Part shown: piece after piece, positions 10,163 through 24,605 of the stretch | Layout of the letters: each line of letters starts with the position of its first letter | Numbering within the stretch: position 1 is the first letter of the stretch | NCBI GenBank assembly: GCA_029204225.1 | Contig: CM055099.1 | Span: 39,529,192-39,593,191, forward strand | Reading direction: 5' to 3' | Length of the DNA stretch: 64,000 bases | DNA from: Diphasiastrum complanatum | Lineage: Eukaryota > Streptophyta > Lycopodiopsida > Lycopodiales > Lycopodiaceae | Notes under the pieces: model-generated | What the model saw: only the letters and a program-made list of their open reading frames with translations | The model's database searches: none | What the model was told of the DNA's origin: nothing | Translations under genes and position numbers: made by a program

Positions 10163-11205
10163 CCATACTAAGATCAAGTTGCTTATAACTAGCAAGGACC
10201 AAGTTTCCACAAACCACTATCTTGCAATAAAATTCCCTAGTTGTATTACAAATCGATCAAACTTGTAATCAACAGCCTTTCTACTACAAGAGTGTTTCTT
10301 AATTTTCTTCTCTTACAACTTCCTACTAGATATCTACTATAATCCTTAGAGAATTTCTATAATATCAAAATATCTTATTGATCCTGATTCTTGAAACAGG
10401 TTCGTCATCTATTCATATAACAGATTCCTCTTGGAATCTATGATAGATGTTTCTCTTTGATAACTTTCTTTTCTTCCTACTTCTCCCCCTTTTAACAAGA
10501 AACCACACGAGTTTCCAAGGGGTGCATTTCAGTCAAATTTGCTCTAGGAGAATTTCAAAGAAAGAAATCCAAGAAAGCCTTGAAAGTCAAGAAAGGTGTT
10601 GTGTCATCATAACCATAATTGATAATGTCCCAACACACTTTCATGAATGAATTATCAAAGATCTTCTTCGTTACCAACACAGAGAATTGACCTGTAAATC
10701 GGAAAAGGACTTATTGAAGACTCATGTAAGGAAACCAATTTAGAAAACGATTCCATTAACCATTCTTGTGACATCGTCCAAGGTCAGCGGGTAATAAAAA
10801 TTACCTTCCAAGGAATCACAAGAAATTGTGTTAATAAATGTTAATAAATTCACAAATATATCTTTAGTATAAAGAAATAGCTTTTTGGGTTTCCGGTTTT
10901 GTAAATTTGAGATATCTAGAAGGGGTCATGACCATTATCTCAAATTTTCGACAAAACACCCTTTTATGACCCATAGTATTTTGCATTATTTAGATTTATG
11001 GCCATACTATGGTCAACCCGATCCAGATAGTTTCAAATCTCCCCTTTGGAATGGCTTGTGTCCCATATCACAAGTTCTTCCTCTAAGAAGACCATCCATG
11101 ACCTGATCTTAAAGTCCAAAAACCATATTATATGAATGATTCGTAAATCGATTGAGACTAAAACATCGGTACCATTGAACTTTTTGTGAATTTCACATTC
11201 CAACT
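10163..11205. other. non-coding, right half of the pre-insertion site
   Basis: No supportable gene. It is AT-rich, with a polypyrimidine CTTCTCCCCCTTTTAAC at 10480-10496 that would be a polypurine tract on the minus strand. Confidence 0.5.
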
Positions 11206-11540
11206 TCAGAGTACCAATTCCAACTCACTAAGAATGAGTGGAAATAAACTTATCATTTTTACCGGCTTCTCTTGTTCTTTTGTTCTGAGCGTGTTGGTAC
11301 GCCTTAGCTTCAATCTTTTAAAAAAATTGCTTTTTGATTGTTTTTTAGATTTTTCCATTTGAGGCTTCGGGGCCGTTTGGCTGTGCGTGCTTTTTCTCGA
11401 GGCAATAATGGTGCTATCATAGGCCTTAGCCATACGGACAACATCTTCCAAAGATTGGAGGATATTTCGCTTGCACTCGTTTTAAAAATTGGCTGGCAGT
11501 CCATGAATGAACTGCCACTATGCCAATTTCCTATCAAAAA
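11206..11540 (-). pseudogene. Ty3/gypsy gag fragment
   Basis: Read on the minus strand, two overlapping frames give QFIHGLPANF, a stop, then NECKRNILQSLEDVVRMAKAYDSTIIASRKS followed by a Gln/Lys-rich tail. This pattern (FI.GLP..........L...V..A..Y) is typical of the end of a plant gypsy gag capsid domain. At least one stop and no flanking pol or LTR are seen, so it is a broken scrap. It lies directly left of a minisatellite. Confidence 0.6.
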
Positions 11541-11554
11541 GTGGCACCTTCCAA

Positions 11555-11625
11555 AGACTAGAATTTTTCCAAAGACTCAAATTTTTTCAAAGGCTCGAAT
11601 TTTTCCAAAGACTCAAATGTTTGAT
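11555..11625. repeat. short array of CCAAAGACT-AGAATTTTT units
   Basis: Four units of about 18 bp are related to the large array at 12230-13270. The two are separated by the hairpin and dinucleotide block at 11640-12110, which therefore looks inserted into one original array. Confidence 0.6.
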
Positions 11626-11659
11626 ATTTGAGATGCGAGATGTGCAACATTGGCCATCA

Positions 11660-12100
<441 letters not shown>

Positions 12101-12229
12101 GTGGCCGATGTATGTGTGTCCATATTGTAGGTGGTTGAAGTATGGCAGGTGGATGTCTAATTTTGGATATCGAATAAATTTGATTTTGGGTATCCAAAAA
12201 TTTTAATTTTGGGTTTAGAGTTTAGGGTA

Positions 12230-13270
12230 TCGAAAATCCTTCTTTCCCAAACTCAACGTTGGGTCAGAAAAGTTCGATCCTTTAGAAAAATTCGAGTCTT
12301 TGGGCAAAATCGAGTCTTGGAAAGAATTTGAGTCTTCAAAAATTTGAGTCCTCGAAAAAATTCGAGTCTTCAGAAAATTCAAGTTTTCGAAAAAATTCGA
12401 GTCTTCAGAAAAATCGAGTCTTCGGAAAAATTCGAGTCTTGGAAAAAATTCAAGCCTTGAAAAAAACTCGAGCCTTCAGAAAAATTTGAGCCAAAAATTT
12501 GAGCCTTCCGAAAAATTCAAACCTTCTCAAAAATTCGAATCTTCGAAAAATCAAGGCTTCGAAAAAAGTTGAGTCTTAAAAAAAAATCGAGCCTTCGGAA
12601 AAATTCGAGTCTTGGAAATCTTCGAAAATATTTGAGCCTTCCAAAAATTCGAACCTTCCGAATAATTCTAACCTTCCGAAAAATTCGAACCTTCCAAAAA
12701 TTCGAACCTTCCTAAAAATTCGAACCTTCCAAAAAATTTGAGCCTTTCGAAAAATTCAAACCTTTCAAAAAATTTGAGTCTTCAAAAAAATACGAGTCTT
12801 TTAAAAAATTCTGAGTTGACAGTATAAAAGGTGATAAATATATAAAAGGTCGGATTTTATTCTGGGTCAGAAAATATACAGAGTCGAAAATATAAAATGG
12901 GTCAAAATAAATCCGCCTCGATCCGAGCCGATCCAATCCGGGGTCGGACAATCCTTCTTTGCCAAGCTCAACGTTGGGTTGAAAAAATTCGAGTCTTTGG
13001 AAAACTCCGAGTCTTTGAAAAAATTTGAGTGTTTGAAAAATTCGATCCTTTGGAAAAACTTCGAGTCTTTGGACAAAAAATTCGAGTCGTTGAAAAAATT
13101 TGAGTCTTTGGGTATCGAAAAATTCTGATTTTGGGTGTCGAAAAATTACGAATTTTTTGAGTCGATCCCATATCGAAAATTTATGGATTTTTTTAGTTGA
13201 TCCGATATCGAAAATTTTTTATTCTGGATTTCGATCTTTGGGTTGAAAAAATTCGATTTTGGATTTTTTC
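12230..13270. repeat. degenerate minisatellite, unit about 17-20 bp (TTCGAGTCTTTGGAAAAA type)
   Basis: More than 40 imperfect copies of a TTCGAGYCTTNGGAAAAA-like unit are visible. A longer period is also present: the phrase AATCCTTCTTT.CCAA.CTCAA followed by CGTTGGGT occurs near 12237 and again near 12951, about 714 bp apart. Short FEKFE/FSKGSNF-like ORFs in it are by-products of the repeat. Confidence 0.8.
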
Positions 13271-15869
13271 GATCTTCTGCTCAAAAAATTGAGCTTCTTT
13301 TTTTGGTTTTCGTATAAGTACATACAACTTTCAAGATGCTCATTATTGAATGGATTGAGACTGAGCATTGAAATCCAACAGAAACTGCCTAAAATGGGAG
13401 GGCATTGTCGTATTTTTAATTATAACCACCTTTGCATGTACAAAGTAGGCGGACTGTTAACGCGGCGTCGTGGGTTGGATTTCTGACCGATAGTATCGAA
13501 ATTTACACTATATCGTTGACAAGCGAGCATTTTGGATAGGGGATATTTAGGGTGGTTATCAACAGTTTTGGCTAAACTTTATAAAATTTGCTAAATCAAC
13601 TAAAATTACATCATGTAATGATATTGGATTTTCCACCAACAAGACTACACAACATTTTGTGCATTAGGATTTTTCACCTGATGCATGGAAAAAAATCTTT
13701 TGTATGAAAGGAGTAACTATTTTCCGACTAACTTTAATGAAAATTTATTTAACGTTATTAAGTTTTCATCTTTTGATACTTCAAACTCTCTTAAAATTAT
13801 TTTGAACTTTTGAGGTTATAATACTATAAACTTTTGAGGTTATAACACAATTCTAGCTTGACGTGTTTTGGACTTTTCCATGATGACAAAACAACTAAAG
13901 AGACATAATTTGAAATAGAAATATAGTCCGAAATACATAATATCTACCACTAAAGCAATAACTACATCTGTAACATTGCTTCTCAAAGGGACTTGACACT
14001 TGAATAGAAAGCTAATTGGATAAATTTTTTGGCAAAGACTACACTCTTGATCTTGAAGTGGACCATACATACAGTGAGGCCTTGTGGAGTAAATCTAGAA
14101 ATTGCTTTATTATTAAGGCATTGCAATTGATTGTGAATAGCAGTGGGATAAACAACTTAACAAATATAAAATTGTAAGTTTGTGCATTTGATCGCGAACA
14201 GTGGTTGGCTAAACAACAACTTTACAACTTAGAACTTGTAAATTTAAACCTTTTTTTAGGTAATGCATGTAAATTAGCAATGTTCTTTAAATGTTCATAT
14301 TAAAACTGACAGTTGTACTCTTATTGTAGGTAATAAATAGAGCTTTCCTTAAATAGTGATAGATTGCCCTAGATAAACAAAAAGGCAATTCACAACTTTT
14401 TGTTAAAGCTTAAATAGCTTGAATAGCTTGTAATGTGTACCAAAATAGGGGCATTTTGAAAGACCCTTTCAATCAAGAACAGATTATGTAGAGGGGTTGT
14501 GTACCATTAAAAGCGACATGGCTCTAAAACAACCTAAAAAGGCATTTTCTAGAGAATGCATGCAAAGTACAACACCTTTTGAGAAGCTATACTGATGAGA
14601 AAGATCAATTGTTGTGAAAGGAACAACACCAGCCGACTTTCTTTCCCATGCAAACATGGCCTCCAAAAACTTCCTATAGATGATTGTAAAGAGGAAGAAC
14701 GTTCACTCATAAACTAAAAGTAGCCATGTCCAAGGAAGAACCTGTTTGGGGATGAGAAAAATTGCAATACCAAAACAAAGAGAGCAATAAAGAAATGGAT
14801 TGAATTACAATTGTCTACTAACACTTCTAGTGTCCAACGCTGACCAAGAGACACATTTTTGCCTAGTTCTTAATGTTGAATCACTGGTCAAAGCTCTGAT
14901 GGCCAACAAATTCATAGTTGCTAATCTCACTTGTTGTGGTAGACCTTCGTACTCCCTGTGGTAGACATCCAGGGCATTTATGCTGCCATTTTGTTCAGCT
15001 TGTGTTTCCACAAACTTTACATTCTAGGTATCATGTAAAAGAAACCTCCATCAATCCAATATGAAACAGGCCTAAAATGCCTATTCCCTCACAAATTCAA
15101 GTATCCTACATACTATAAGAAGTGAAGGATTCTTCGATCTGAAAGAAAATACTGAAACCTGATTGTCTCAAATGCAAGATGAATCCAGGCTTACCAAAAG
15201 ATTATGAAATAACATAGCAACTGTTTTGATTATCTGCTATTTTCTATTCAAGCTCACTACCAGCTTGTCTACAAAGAAAAGGATTTGATAACTTGAATTT
15301 GACTTTTGAAAGCTTGCAACATAGGGAGATATTACAACAAACAAAATTATTGTCTCCCACTCCTAAGTACTTTTGTAGAAAACTTCTTAAAATGACCAAA
15401 ATCAACATGCCTTAAAAATGCCAAATCACTCATAAACTGAAAACTGAGTTAAGAAGAATTACTGATTAAATTACTAATGATCACTAATCAAATTAATGCT
15501 GAAAGATATGTAGAACAATGTTGACACAAGTATGAAGGAGTTTCATTTAATAAAGTATGCAGGAGTTTCATTCAATAATCAAAGCCAGATTATATGAAGA
15601 GATCATCATGAATAGCATAATCTAGTAATCAGTCCAACCCAAACAACAAAATCAACAAACTTTCTTACAGTTGCAAAGGGATTTTTAGAGACAAAGACTT
15701 CAAAATACAAACAATAGTTAACTCTTCTATTATTTAGAACAGATATATAAAGTGAAAAGAGTTATCTGGCATAACAATTATTCAAAGAAGACAGCATCAG
15801 CAGAATCGATACGATAACTGAACAAAGAGTTTACTATAGTTCACGTAGTTGTGACTGCCTCCCATCTAT
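13271..15869. other. long non-coding stretch, may include MSRA 3' flank
   Basis: AT-rich with no gene I can support. Minus-strand ORFs at 13840-14070, 14484-14666 and 14805-15011 have no recognisable motif and no conserved splice context. Part of it may be downstream sequence of the MSRA exon at 15870. Confidence 0.5.
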
Positions 15870-16058
15870 TCAACCATAACATCGAATGGGATCATTGCAA
15901 TCCTTTGTAGTAGATTTTTGACGCCCATTGCGTCCCCCCTTTTCTGGGTACTGCTGATGATACCCCTCTGCGGGATAAAATGTCTTTGTTGGAAGAACCT
16001 CTATAACTGTCTTTTTCCCTACATGCTTCTCTTCCTCTTTCAATGACTCGTGTGCAAC
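15870..16058 (-). pseudogene. MSRA: peptide-methionine (S)-S-oxide reductase (MSRA) last exon, orphan
   Basis: MSRA enzymes reduce methionine-S-sulfoxide in oxidised proteins. Reading leftward from about 16058, the frame gives VAHESLKEEEKHVGKKTVIE, then VLPTKTFYPAEGYHQQY, EKGGRNGRQKS and the terminal KDCNDPIRCYG before a TGA at 15870-15872. EVLP..FYPAE.YHQQY and the C-terminal CNDPIRCYG are characteristic of the plant MSRA C-terminus and include conserved substrate-pocket Tyr/His residues and the recycling Cys region. The catalytic GCFWG segment should lie in exons at higher coordinates on this strand, but I could not find it up to about 19 kb, and LTR sequence starts only about 77 bp upstream. 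It is either the last exon of a gene with a huge repeat-filled intron or a stranded fragment. Confidence 0.75.
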
Positions 16059-16804
16059 TAACCCACTACAAATTCTGTGTATTTACTTAGGGTTTGTGAG
16101 CTTGTGTGCAACAGGGTCCCACCACTTGAAATATTGTTGGCCAAGCATTACCTAGTGGGCCCCACCACAGTACATTGTAAGTAGGGTAATAAGTGCGAGG
16201 GCACTAGCGTCCTACATGTGTAAGCCCAATCCAATGAGTACACTAGTTAAATAGTTTAGTGAATTGGGTCCTAGTTGTAAATAAATAAGTTTGAAGCCAA
16301 GTTCACAAAGTCAAGTTGAAAAAGAAGGAATCTAAGTTGCACAAAGTAGAACTCACATGAATCATGGGAGTGCCCTTGTGCTTTCTTAGAACCAATAGAT
16401 TTAAGTTGTGTTTATTTTAAAGGCTTGGATTAGAATCCTTGCCCCAATGAAGTGGCCAATGAGAGTGAAGGAGGCTCACCTCTAAAATCTATAAGAGGGA
16501 GCCATTTCCTTTGTATTGTATCATCTTCTATTCTCATTCTAATAAAACTCTCTTGGTTTCTCCATCTCCATCTCTCTCTCTCTCCTCTCTCTCTCTCTTC
16601 TTCCTCTCTCCCTACATTGGGATAGAATAGCTTTGGGTAGGCACTCGAGCCCCCAAAGCCTTTCTCAACCTAGGCTTTCTCTCTCTCCCTCTCTCCACTC
16701 TCTTTCTCCTCTCTCTCCTCTCCCTCTCTCTTCTTGTTGTGCAGGTGAAGGTGAGGTTGCCACTCCTAGCGATGGACCCCTATGCTACATCGACGACACA
16801 ACAA

Positions 16805-16822
16805 TGGCATTGTTGCTGGGGA
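16805..16822 (+). other. degenerate tRNA-Asp-type primer-binding site
   Basis: TGGCATTGTTGCTGGGGA differs from the gypsy site TGGCGCCGTTGCCGGGGA at four positions, mostly C-to-T or G-to-A changes as expected from methylated-cytosine decay. Confidence 0.6.
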
Positions 16823-17251
16823 GCGTCACAGTGGAAATTTTGTCAGTACATTGTAAGTAGGGTAATAAGTGCGAGGGCTTTGATGTCCTGCATGTGTAAG
16901 CCCAACCCAATGAGCACACTAGTTAAATAGTTGAAGTTGTTTTCTAGTAACTTGGGCCCTAGTTGTAAATAAATAAGTTTGAGGCCAAGTTCACAAAGTC
17001 AAGTTGAAAAATAAGGAATCTAAGTTGCACAAAGTAGAACTCACATGAGTCATGTGAGTGCCCTTGTGCTTTCTTAGAACCAATAGATTTAAGTCGTGTT
17101 TATTTTAAAGGCTTGGACTAGAATCCTTGCCCCAATGAAGTGGCCAATGAGAGTGAAGGAGGCTCACCTCTAAAATCTATAAGAGGGAGCCATTTTCTTT
17201 GTATTGTATCATCTTCCATTCTCATTCTAATAAAACTCTCTTGGTTTTTCC

Positions 17252-17414
<163 letters not shown>

Positions 17415-17439
17415 CTCTCTCTTCTCTCTCTCTCCTCGA

Positions 17440-18720
17440 GCGCCTACCCAAAGGCAAGAGATCAGTAAAATCCGTTGGACTTCGTTGGATGCCAGTTTCT
17501 TGACTTCCTCAGTTACCATTGGCATGATGGATTCTACCATCTCTGTCTTCTGTGATGGGTTTACTTGTTTGCCCGAGGGTATCTTTGCATACTTTGGGAC
17601 TTTTGCCAGATTGTCCTCTTCGTCACTCGTTTCATAGCCTGGTGGCACCAAGATTTTTCTTTTATAGGGCGTTCGAGGTGGAAGGGTCACCAGAGATGCA
17701 TGTCGGTCTACATAGGCCAAATGCCTCCTGGCTATTTGTGGATTTCTCATCTGGCAATCTCGGCATGGATAATTAACTCTACATTGTGAGCATGAGAGAT
17801 CAAATGTTGATGGATCCCCTCGATGTGGACATTCAGCACGACGGTGTTTTCCTCCACATCCATAGCATCTCACTGACTATAGTATGTCATCGCCTCTAAG
17901 TTGATAGGCATACACCGGTAACATATTCCCCTTAGGATCTTCCACAAAATAGACTGGTAAGCTGTTATGGTCCTCCATTGAGTTCAGTGACATGCAAGAG
18001 GATATAACCAAAACTTCTACCTTGTCACTGTTTGTTGAAAAAACTCATGATTTAGATGGATCAATCTGACATCCATCCTTCTGGTGAGCTCCTTGTTGGC
18101 TTGATTCTGCTTCTGACCGTTGAACCACTGGATCTTGTTGTCGACAAACTTGTTGCTCTATATTTTGTCCTTTTGATAAGCACAGATTCTTGATTGGACA
18201 CCTGGTACTTGGATGATTTCCAAAGCAGAAGGTACATTCGTCCTTTTCAAAAAACATAATAGATCGAGCATAAGCTTGCTAACAGCTTGAAGTGCAAGTT
18301 TCTTGGTCTTCCGCTGCACTTGATCTACTTGACCTTGCTGCACTTTCTTGCCTTCTATGGGGTTCCATTCTTGTTGGATCATCGCTCGTTGTCGACCTTT
18401 GTTCCTTTGATTCTCCATCTAGATAGGGAAAATCCTTCTTCCCGAGTGAGATTTCCATCAAGGCAGAATCCTTACAAAGTTGTGCAAGAGACTCATAGGA
18501 TGCTAACTCCTCCATACGAGATTTAAACCTTTTGGGCAGTTCGGCATAGTATTTTGCCATAATGATATGATGGGGAATCAGAGGATCAAATCCTTTACTA
18601 GATGATAGATCCAATAGGTGTAGTCTCGGATTGTTTCATCAGGGAACTTTTTTAATTTCGATAATCCTACAAGAGTGGTCTCCATAGTTTAGCACTAGAA
18701 TGTCACATAGTAGCTAGTTG
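17440..18720 (-). pseudogene. gag-like retroelement relic with zinc knuckles
   Basis: On the minus strand, fragments in several frames read in order. First comes LVGLSKLKKFPDETIRDYTY (near 18620-18690), then IIMAKYYAELPKRFKSRM and a Glu-rich stretch (18279-18614), then a knuckle CTFCFGNHPSTRCP (about 18200-18240), and finally CYGCGGKHRRAECPHR with CSQCRVNYPCRDC (17740-17870). Order and motifs fit a retrotransposon gag: capsid followed by nucleocapsid knuckles. Stops and frameshifts separate the pieces, and the last frame runs into the (TC)n array. No pol follows because the LTR copies of 16.1-17.4 kb lie next to it. Confidence 0.55.
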
Positions 18721-19239
18721 GTGAATTGCTTCAAGGTTTGCTCAATGACTCCGGTGTTCCAACCTTTTTTTTTTTTTTTTTGTTCTGGGAGATGGAGAAG
18801 AAGAATAAGAAAAAGAAAAAGAAGAAGAAGAAGAAGACTGAGAGAATCGGTAAACGGTGGATCAATATAGATGAGAATAGAGACAGAAATGGATTTATCT
18901 AGCAGAGAGGGAGATAGAAGATGGAATAGAAATGGGACAGAAGAATGATGGATGGATAGTGCTTGATGTGGAGGGAACTAATCGGCTTGATCTGAGGTTC
19001 GTACACTTGATTCAGTCCAGGGATGTTGGATCTTGATGGATAATGTGACTGCAACCTAGATTTGACAAGATCTGATCAGTTTCAGTTGGCAAATAGTGTG
19101 ATTTTAGCCCTTTTTCTTGGGTTTTTGGGGTTTTTTATTTTTTGTTGTTGTTGAGACACAATGTGAGTTCTGCAAGAGTTCTTGATGGACAGATTTGCCA
19201 GGATCTTGAAACAACTCAGTTTTTTTATACTTTTCGGCA
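18721..19239. other. non-coding spacer with poly-T and GAA runs
   Basis: It holds a T run at about 18766-18781 and an (AAG/GAA) run at about 18807-18837. No gene is seen. Confidence 0.6.
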
Positions 19240-20112
19240 CTTTTTCTTAGATATTTTAAAATATAACCATTGTATCTTCACAAAAAATTCACAGTTGCAA
19301 GATCTAGGTTAGATCTATCTATAAAACTCTTTGCAAAGATTAATTCCTAGCAGATCTCAAAAAATCATGAGAAAAAGTGCATTTTTTTTGGGGGTTTTTG
19401 CAAAACATTTAAGATTTTCCGAAGAATAAAAGTGCATTTTTTGGGGGGTTTTTTGAAAAAATTTAAGATTTTATGGAAACAAATCCTTGCAGACTGGTAT
19501 AAACTTGTATCTAGGTCAGATTCACCTACTCACAAGGCTTTGAGAGCTACTTTCCAAGGAAACTCAAAAAATCATGAAAAAAGTGTATTTTTTTGGGGCT
19601 TTTTTGCAAAATTTTATGATTTTCTGGGAACAAACCTTTACAGACTAGTATGCACTTGTATCTAAGTCACATTCACGTGATCACCAGGCTTCGAGAATTA
19701 CTTCCGAAGGAAACTCAAAATATCTTGAAAAAAGTGCATTTTTTGGGGGTTTTTTGGCCAAATTTTGAGATTTTCTAGGAACTAATCTTCGCAGGCTGGT
19801 ATGTGCTTGTATCTGAGTCAGACCCACTTGCTTACCAAGCTGCAAGAGTTACTTCCTAGGGAAACTAAAAAATTTGCTGTCTGAGAAGGTTCTAGGCCAC
19901 TTTTTGCTCTTGGAAACCTTCATAGGGGTACTTTTTTTGGGATCTAACTCTCGCAGACTTCTCTGTGTCCTTGTCTCAGTGAGATAGAACTTCAGAGAGC
20001 TCTACAAAGGTTATTTCCCAAGGAAACTCAAAAATTTGTTGTCTGAGAAGGTTCTAGGCCATTTTTTGTTCTTGGGAACCTTCACAGGGGCATTTTTTTT
20101 GGGGTCTAACTA
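19240..20112. repeat. tandem repeat, unit about 150-165 bp
   Basis: The block AAAAAGTGCATTTTTTGGGG, then TTTGCAAAATTT, AGATTTTC, the phrase CTTGTATCTNAGTCA, and ACTTCC.AAGGAAACTC recurs with starts near 19428, 19577 and 19729, followed by two more diverged copies near 19925 and 20088. A partial copy starts near 19373. Confidence 0.75.
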
Positions 20113-21981
20113 AATCGCACGTTAGGCATCAAATTTTGGGTTTCCCGAGTGATAGGCACCAAATTTGATCTATTTAAGTTTTGTACGCTCAACAAAAATT
20201 GGAGTTGATCACTCTGTGAGCAACCTGGGTGACAAGTGCTAAAATGGGATTGTTTACATTGATAGACATCAAATTTTAGTTATCTCATTTGATGTTGGTC
20301 AACTATGATCATCCAATGAGCAATGCCAAGTGACAAGGAACAAAATTGACATGTACGCATCATACTAAAGTTATTTGTTGTGCTAAACTTGTGATTCCTC
20401 TAACTGGATCTCTCAATGGACAATCTTGGCCGATAAGGGCCAACGTTGTGCCATCTCAGATGATAAACAACAATTTTGAATTATATCATGTGGTACGGGT
20501 CAATTCCATTGATAAGGGATAAAAAATAATCAACTTGAATGTACTAAACTCCATATTGGTCAATTTTGATCAGTTGATGACCTAAGTAAAGAGAAAGATA
20601 TCGAATTTGGGCTATCCCAAGTGCTAGGTACCAAATTTGATCTATCACAATGTCTCAAAGTCAAAATGTTGCAAACTTCATCACTCCATGGACAATCTCA
20701 AGTGATAAAGGCCAAAACTTTGACTGATAATAGATTCGTAGAGAGTTTAGATACATACAAAACTTTTGATAGTAGTTTTGATTAATCATGCTGAAACTTC
20801 AATGTTACGGTGCCTTCACCTTCGATAGTAGGTGTACTATCATTGCCAAGATCATTGAATTTGGGCTATTTCAAGTGTACATCCCAATTCCATCAATGAG
20901 CGTAGATGAACCTCAAGCAAGATGACTATTCTAAGCCTAAGACTGATTAAGATTGAACACTCTATCAACTATGTCGATTGATTAGGACCAAAATCACATG
21001 CTAGGCATCGAGTTTGAGCTATTTTGAACAACAAGCATCAAATTCGTAATTTTCAAGCTTGTAAGCTCATGATTCTACTAATTCGATCTCTTTAGGAGCA
21101 ATACCTAATGATAGTGGAGCTATCTTCATTCAAACATATCAATATTAAGTTATCTTGAGTGATAGGGGTCAATCTCATCTGTAAGAAATCGAACTCACGT
21201 AATTTAAATATTCTAAATTTGAGATTGATCAATTTTGGTTGCTCTTTGCATTATGTAGAGCCATAAAGGCCAAAATCACATGTTAGGCATCCAATTTGAT
21301 CAACTTGAGCGACATGCATCAAATTTGATATAATTGAATTTTTTATGTCTAAGATTCTTTGATTTTAACACTATATGAAAAATCTTAAGTGATAACAGCC
21401 AAAATTGAGCTATCTCTATTACACTCGTCTCCAACTACCCCTACGCTTTTCACGACCCATGTTCTCTCATTTTTTTCATCCTCCACTCCCTTTGTCTCAT
21501 TTGCATCATTTGAGAATCCATCCACTACCCTCCTCTGTCATGTACCACCTCATTGCATAATTCAAGTCTTTCAAACCCTTTATTGCCTCCTCTTTGCCAA
21601 GTTTCTTACATTCATGGAAAAGCCACATATAATCTATTTTCGGTACTTCACCTCTCCCATCACACTCATCGCGTGTCTTGTCACTTCATGCCTCAAGTGA
21701 TAGAAGCCAATTCCATCAATGACAGATAGACCTCAGGCACTTTGAATGTTCTAGGATTGAGATTGATTGAGTTCGATCATGTCAAGTGATTAAAGCCTAA
21801 ATTATAGTATAAGCATCAAACTTGAGCTATTGCGAGTGGTAGACATCAAATTTGTGCTAGCTTAATGGCTTGAACTCAACATTCCCCTAACATGCGGTAG
21901 GGGTCAAATTCGTCAATAATGGATTAAATTCAAGAAAATTTAAGCATATTGGACTTGAAAATGATTGAAATTGATCATCAA
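20113..21981. repeat. degenerate satellite-like repeat, left block
   Basis: Phrases such as AGGCATCAAATTTGAGCTAT, GAGTGATAGG..CCAA and TTGATCACTCAATGAGCCATG recur every 90-300 bp with heavy divergence. A longer period near 280 bp is suggested by the phrase CCAAAATCACATGYTAGGCATC at about 20989 and 21269. No gene is supported; the ORF at 21389-21700 lies in it and has no known motif. Confidence 0.6.
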
Positions 21982-22840
<859 letters not shown>

Positions 22841-22845
22841 CTCAA

Positions 22846-24180
22846 CAAGCCATGTAACTAATAAAAGTCAAAATCATATGGTACGCATTAAATTTGAGCT
22901 ATCGTATGGATGAAATTTGAGGTATGTGATTATCCGAAGCTCAAGTATCATCTGATTTCATCATTCTTGAGCAATAGGGACCAAAATTGAGTGATCCCAT
23001 GGGATTCATCATTCATTGTCATAGTTTGAATTAGTAGTAGATTTTCAAATAGAATTTGAAGAGGTAATTGGCCTATTTTCAGTGATATAGACATCAATAT
23101 GAGCTATATGAAGTGATAAGAACCAATTCCATCAATGAGAGATAGAACTCAAGCAATCTCAATGAACTAAAATTGAAGGATATCAAGTTCGAATACTTGA
23201 TGAGCCAAGTAGAGTGATTAGAGCCTAAATTGTAGTATAGGCATTGAATTGAAGTTATTGCAATATGTAGACATCAAATTTGTGCTAGGTTAATATCTCG
23301 GACAAAGATTCCTCTAATTTTATTATTTAATGGACATTTTTGAGTGACAATGTCCAAAATCGAGCCATCTTGAGTGATATACATTGCATTTAAGAGATCA
23401 AATTTAAGCAATCTAAATGTCCTAGAATCAATATTGATTGAATTTGATCAATCAATGAGCTATGTCAACTATTAAAGTTCTAAACTACATGTTATGCATT
23501 AAATTTGAGCTATCTTAGTCATATCATGAAATTTGAGCTACGTAATTGTCCAAAGCTTAGGATTCATCTGATTTAATCACTCAATGAACACTCTTAAGCG
23601 GTAAGGGCCATAATCAAGTCATTTGAAGTGACATATAATTTGGGATATCTTGTGTCATAGTCATCAATTCTATCAACAAGGGATCAACATGAGCAATTTA
23701 AATGTATTGGAATCGATATTAGTCAAATTTGATCACTCAATGAGCCATGTCCATAGATGAGGACCAAAATTGAGTTTTTTCTGTGCGTAGGCATTAAATT
23801 CATGCTATTTTGAGAGATAGATATCAAATTTGGGCTACCTCAAGCGATAGGAACCACTTCCATTGATAATAAAGGATGGAACTCGGACAATCTGAGCTCC
23901 TAATATTGAAATTGGTCAATTTTGATCATTTCATGAATTATGCGTAATGATAAGCACCAAAGTGCTTGTTGGGCATTATATTTAAGCTATTTTGGGTGAC
24001 GTGCATCAACTTTTAATGATTTGAAGCTGGAAAGCAGCTCCACATTCATTGAATTGATCACTCTATGAACAAACTCATGTAATACATGCCAAAGTCTATC
24101 TCAATCGATAGATTGCATCAATTTCGAGCTATATAAAGTGACAAAGGCACGACTTTATAATACATCAAAACATTTTTTAA
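22846..24180. repeat. degenerate satellite-like repeat, right block
   Basis: It continues the repeat phrases of 20113-21981 (AAATTTGAGCTAT, GGCATT.AATT, GATCACTCAATGAGCCATG) after the solo LTR. Confidence 0.6.
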
Positions 24181-24199
24181 TTCATAATTCAAAATGTAT

Positions 24200-24475
24200 C
24201 TAGAAAATTAAACTTTTTCCTAGATTAAGTTGAGACACCTACATTTTTCTATTTAGAAAAATGTTTTCCTTGTTAGAAATCTATAAAAAATTAAGGGTTT
24301 TCCTAGATAAAATGTATGCAAGGTACAATTAATAACTAGGAAATCTTTTTACTAGTTAGAGATAGTGCAAATGTATGTAGGAATTTCAATGTTTTCCTTG
24401 GATAGAATTTGTGCACATGCTTTTTTTAACTAGGAAATATGTTTTCCTAGTTAGAAGGGGTCCAAATCACCAACA
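24200..24475. repeat. TTTTCCTAG-rich region with palindrome
   Basis: TTTTCCTAG or its complement CTAGGAAA occurs about seven times. At 24428-24452 AACTAGGAAA and TTTTCCTAGTT face each other across TATG, forming a hairpin. Confidence 0.55.
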
Positions 24476-24605
24476 CATGTCTCATACAGTGACAATTGAG
24501 AATGATAAGCTTCAACATCAAGCCAACTTCCATGTCTAGACTCAGATAAGTTCACAATGGGCATGAGTGCAATCTCATTATCCAAGCAACATGACTTGCA
24601 TTAGA

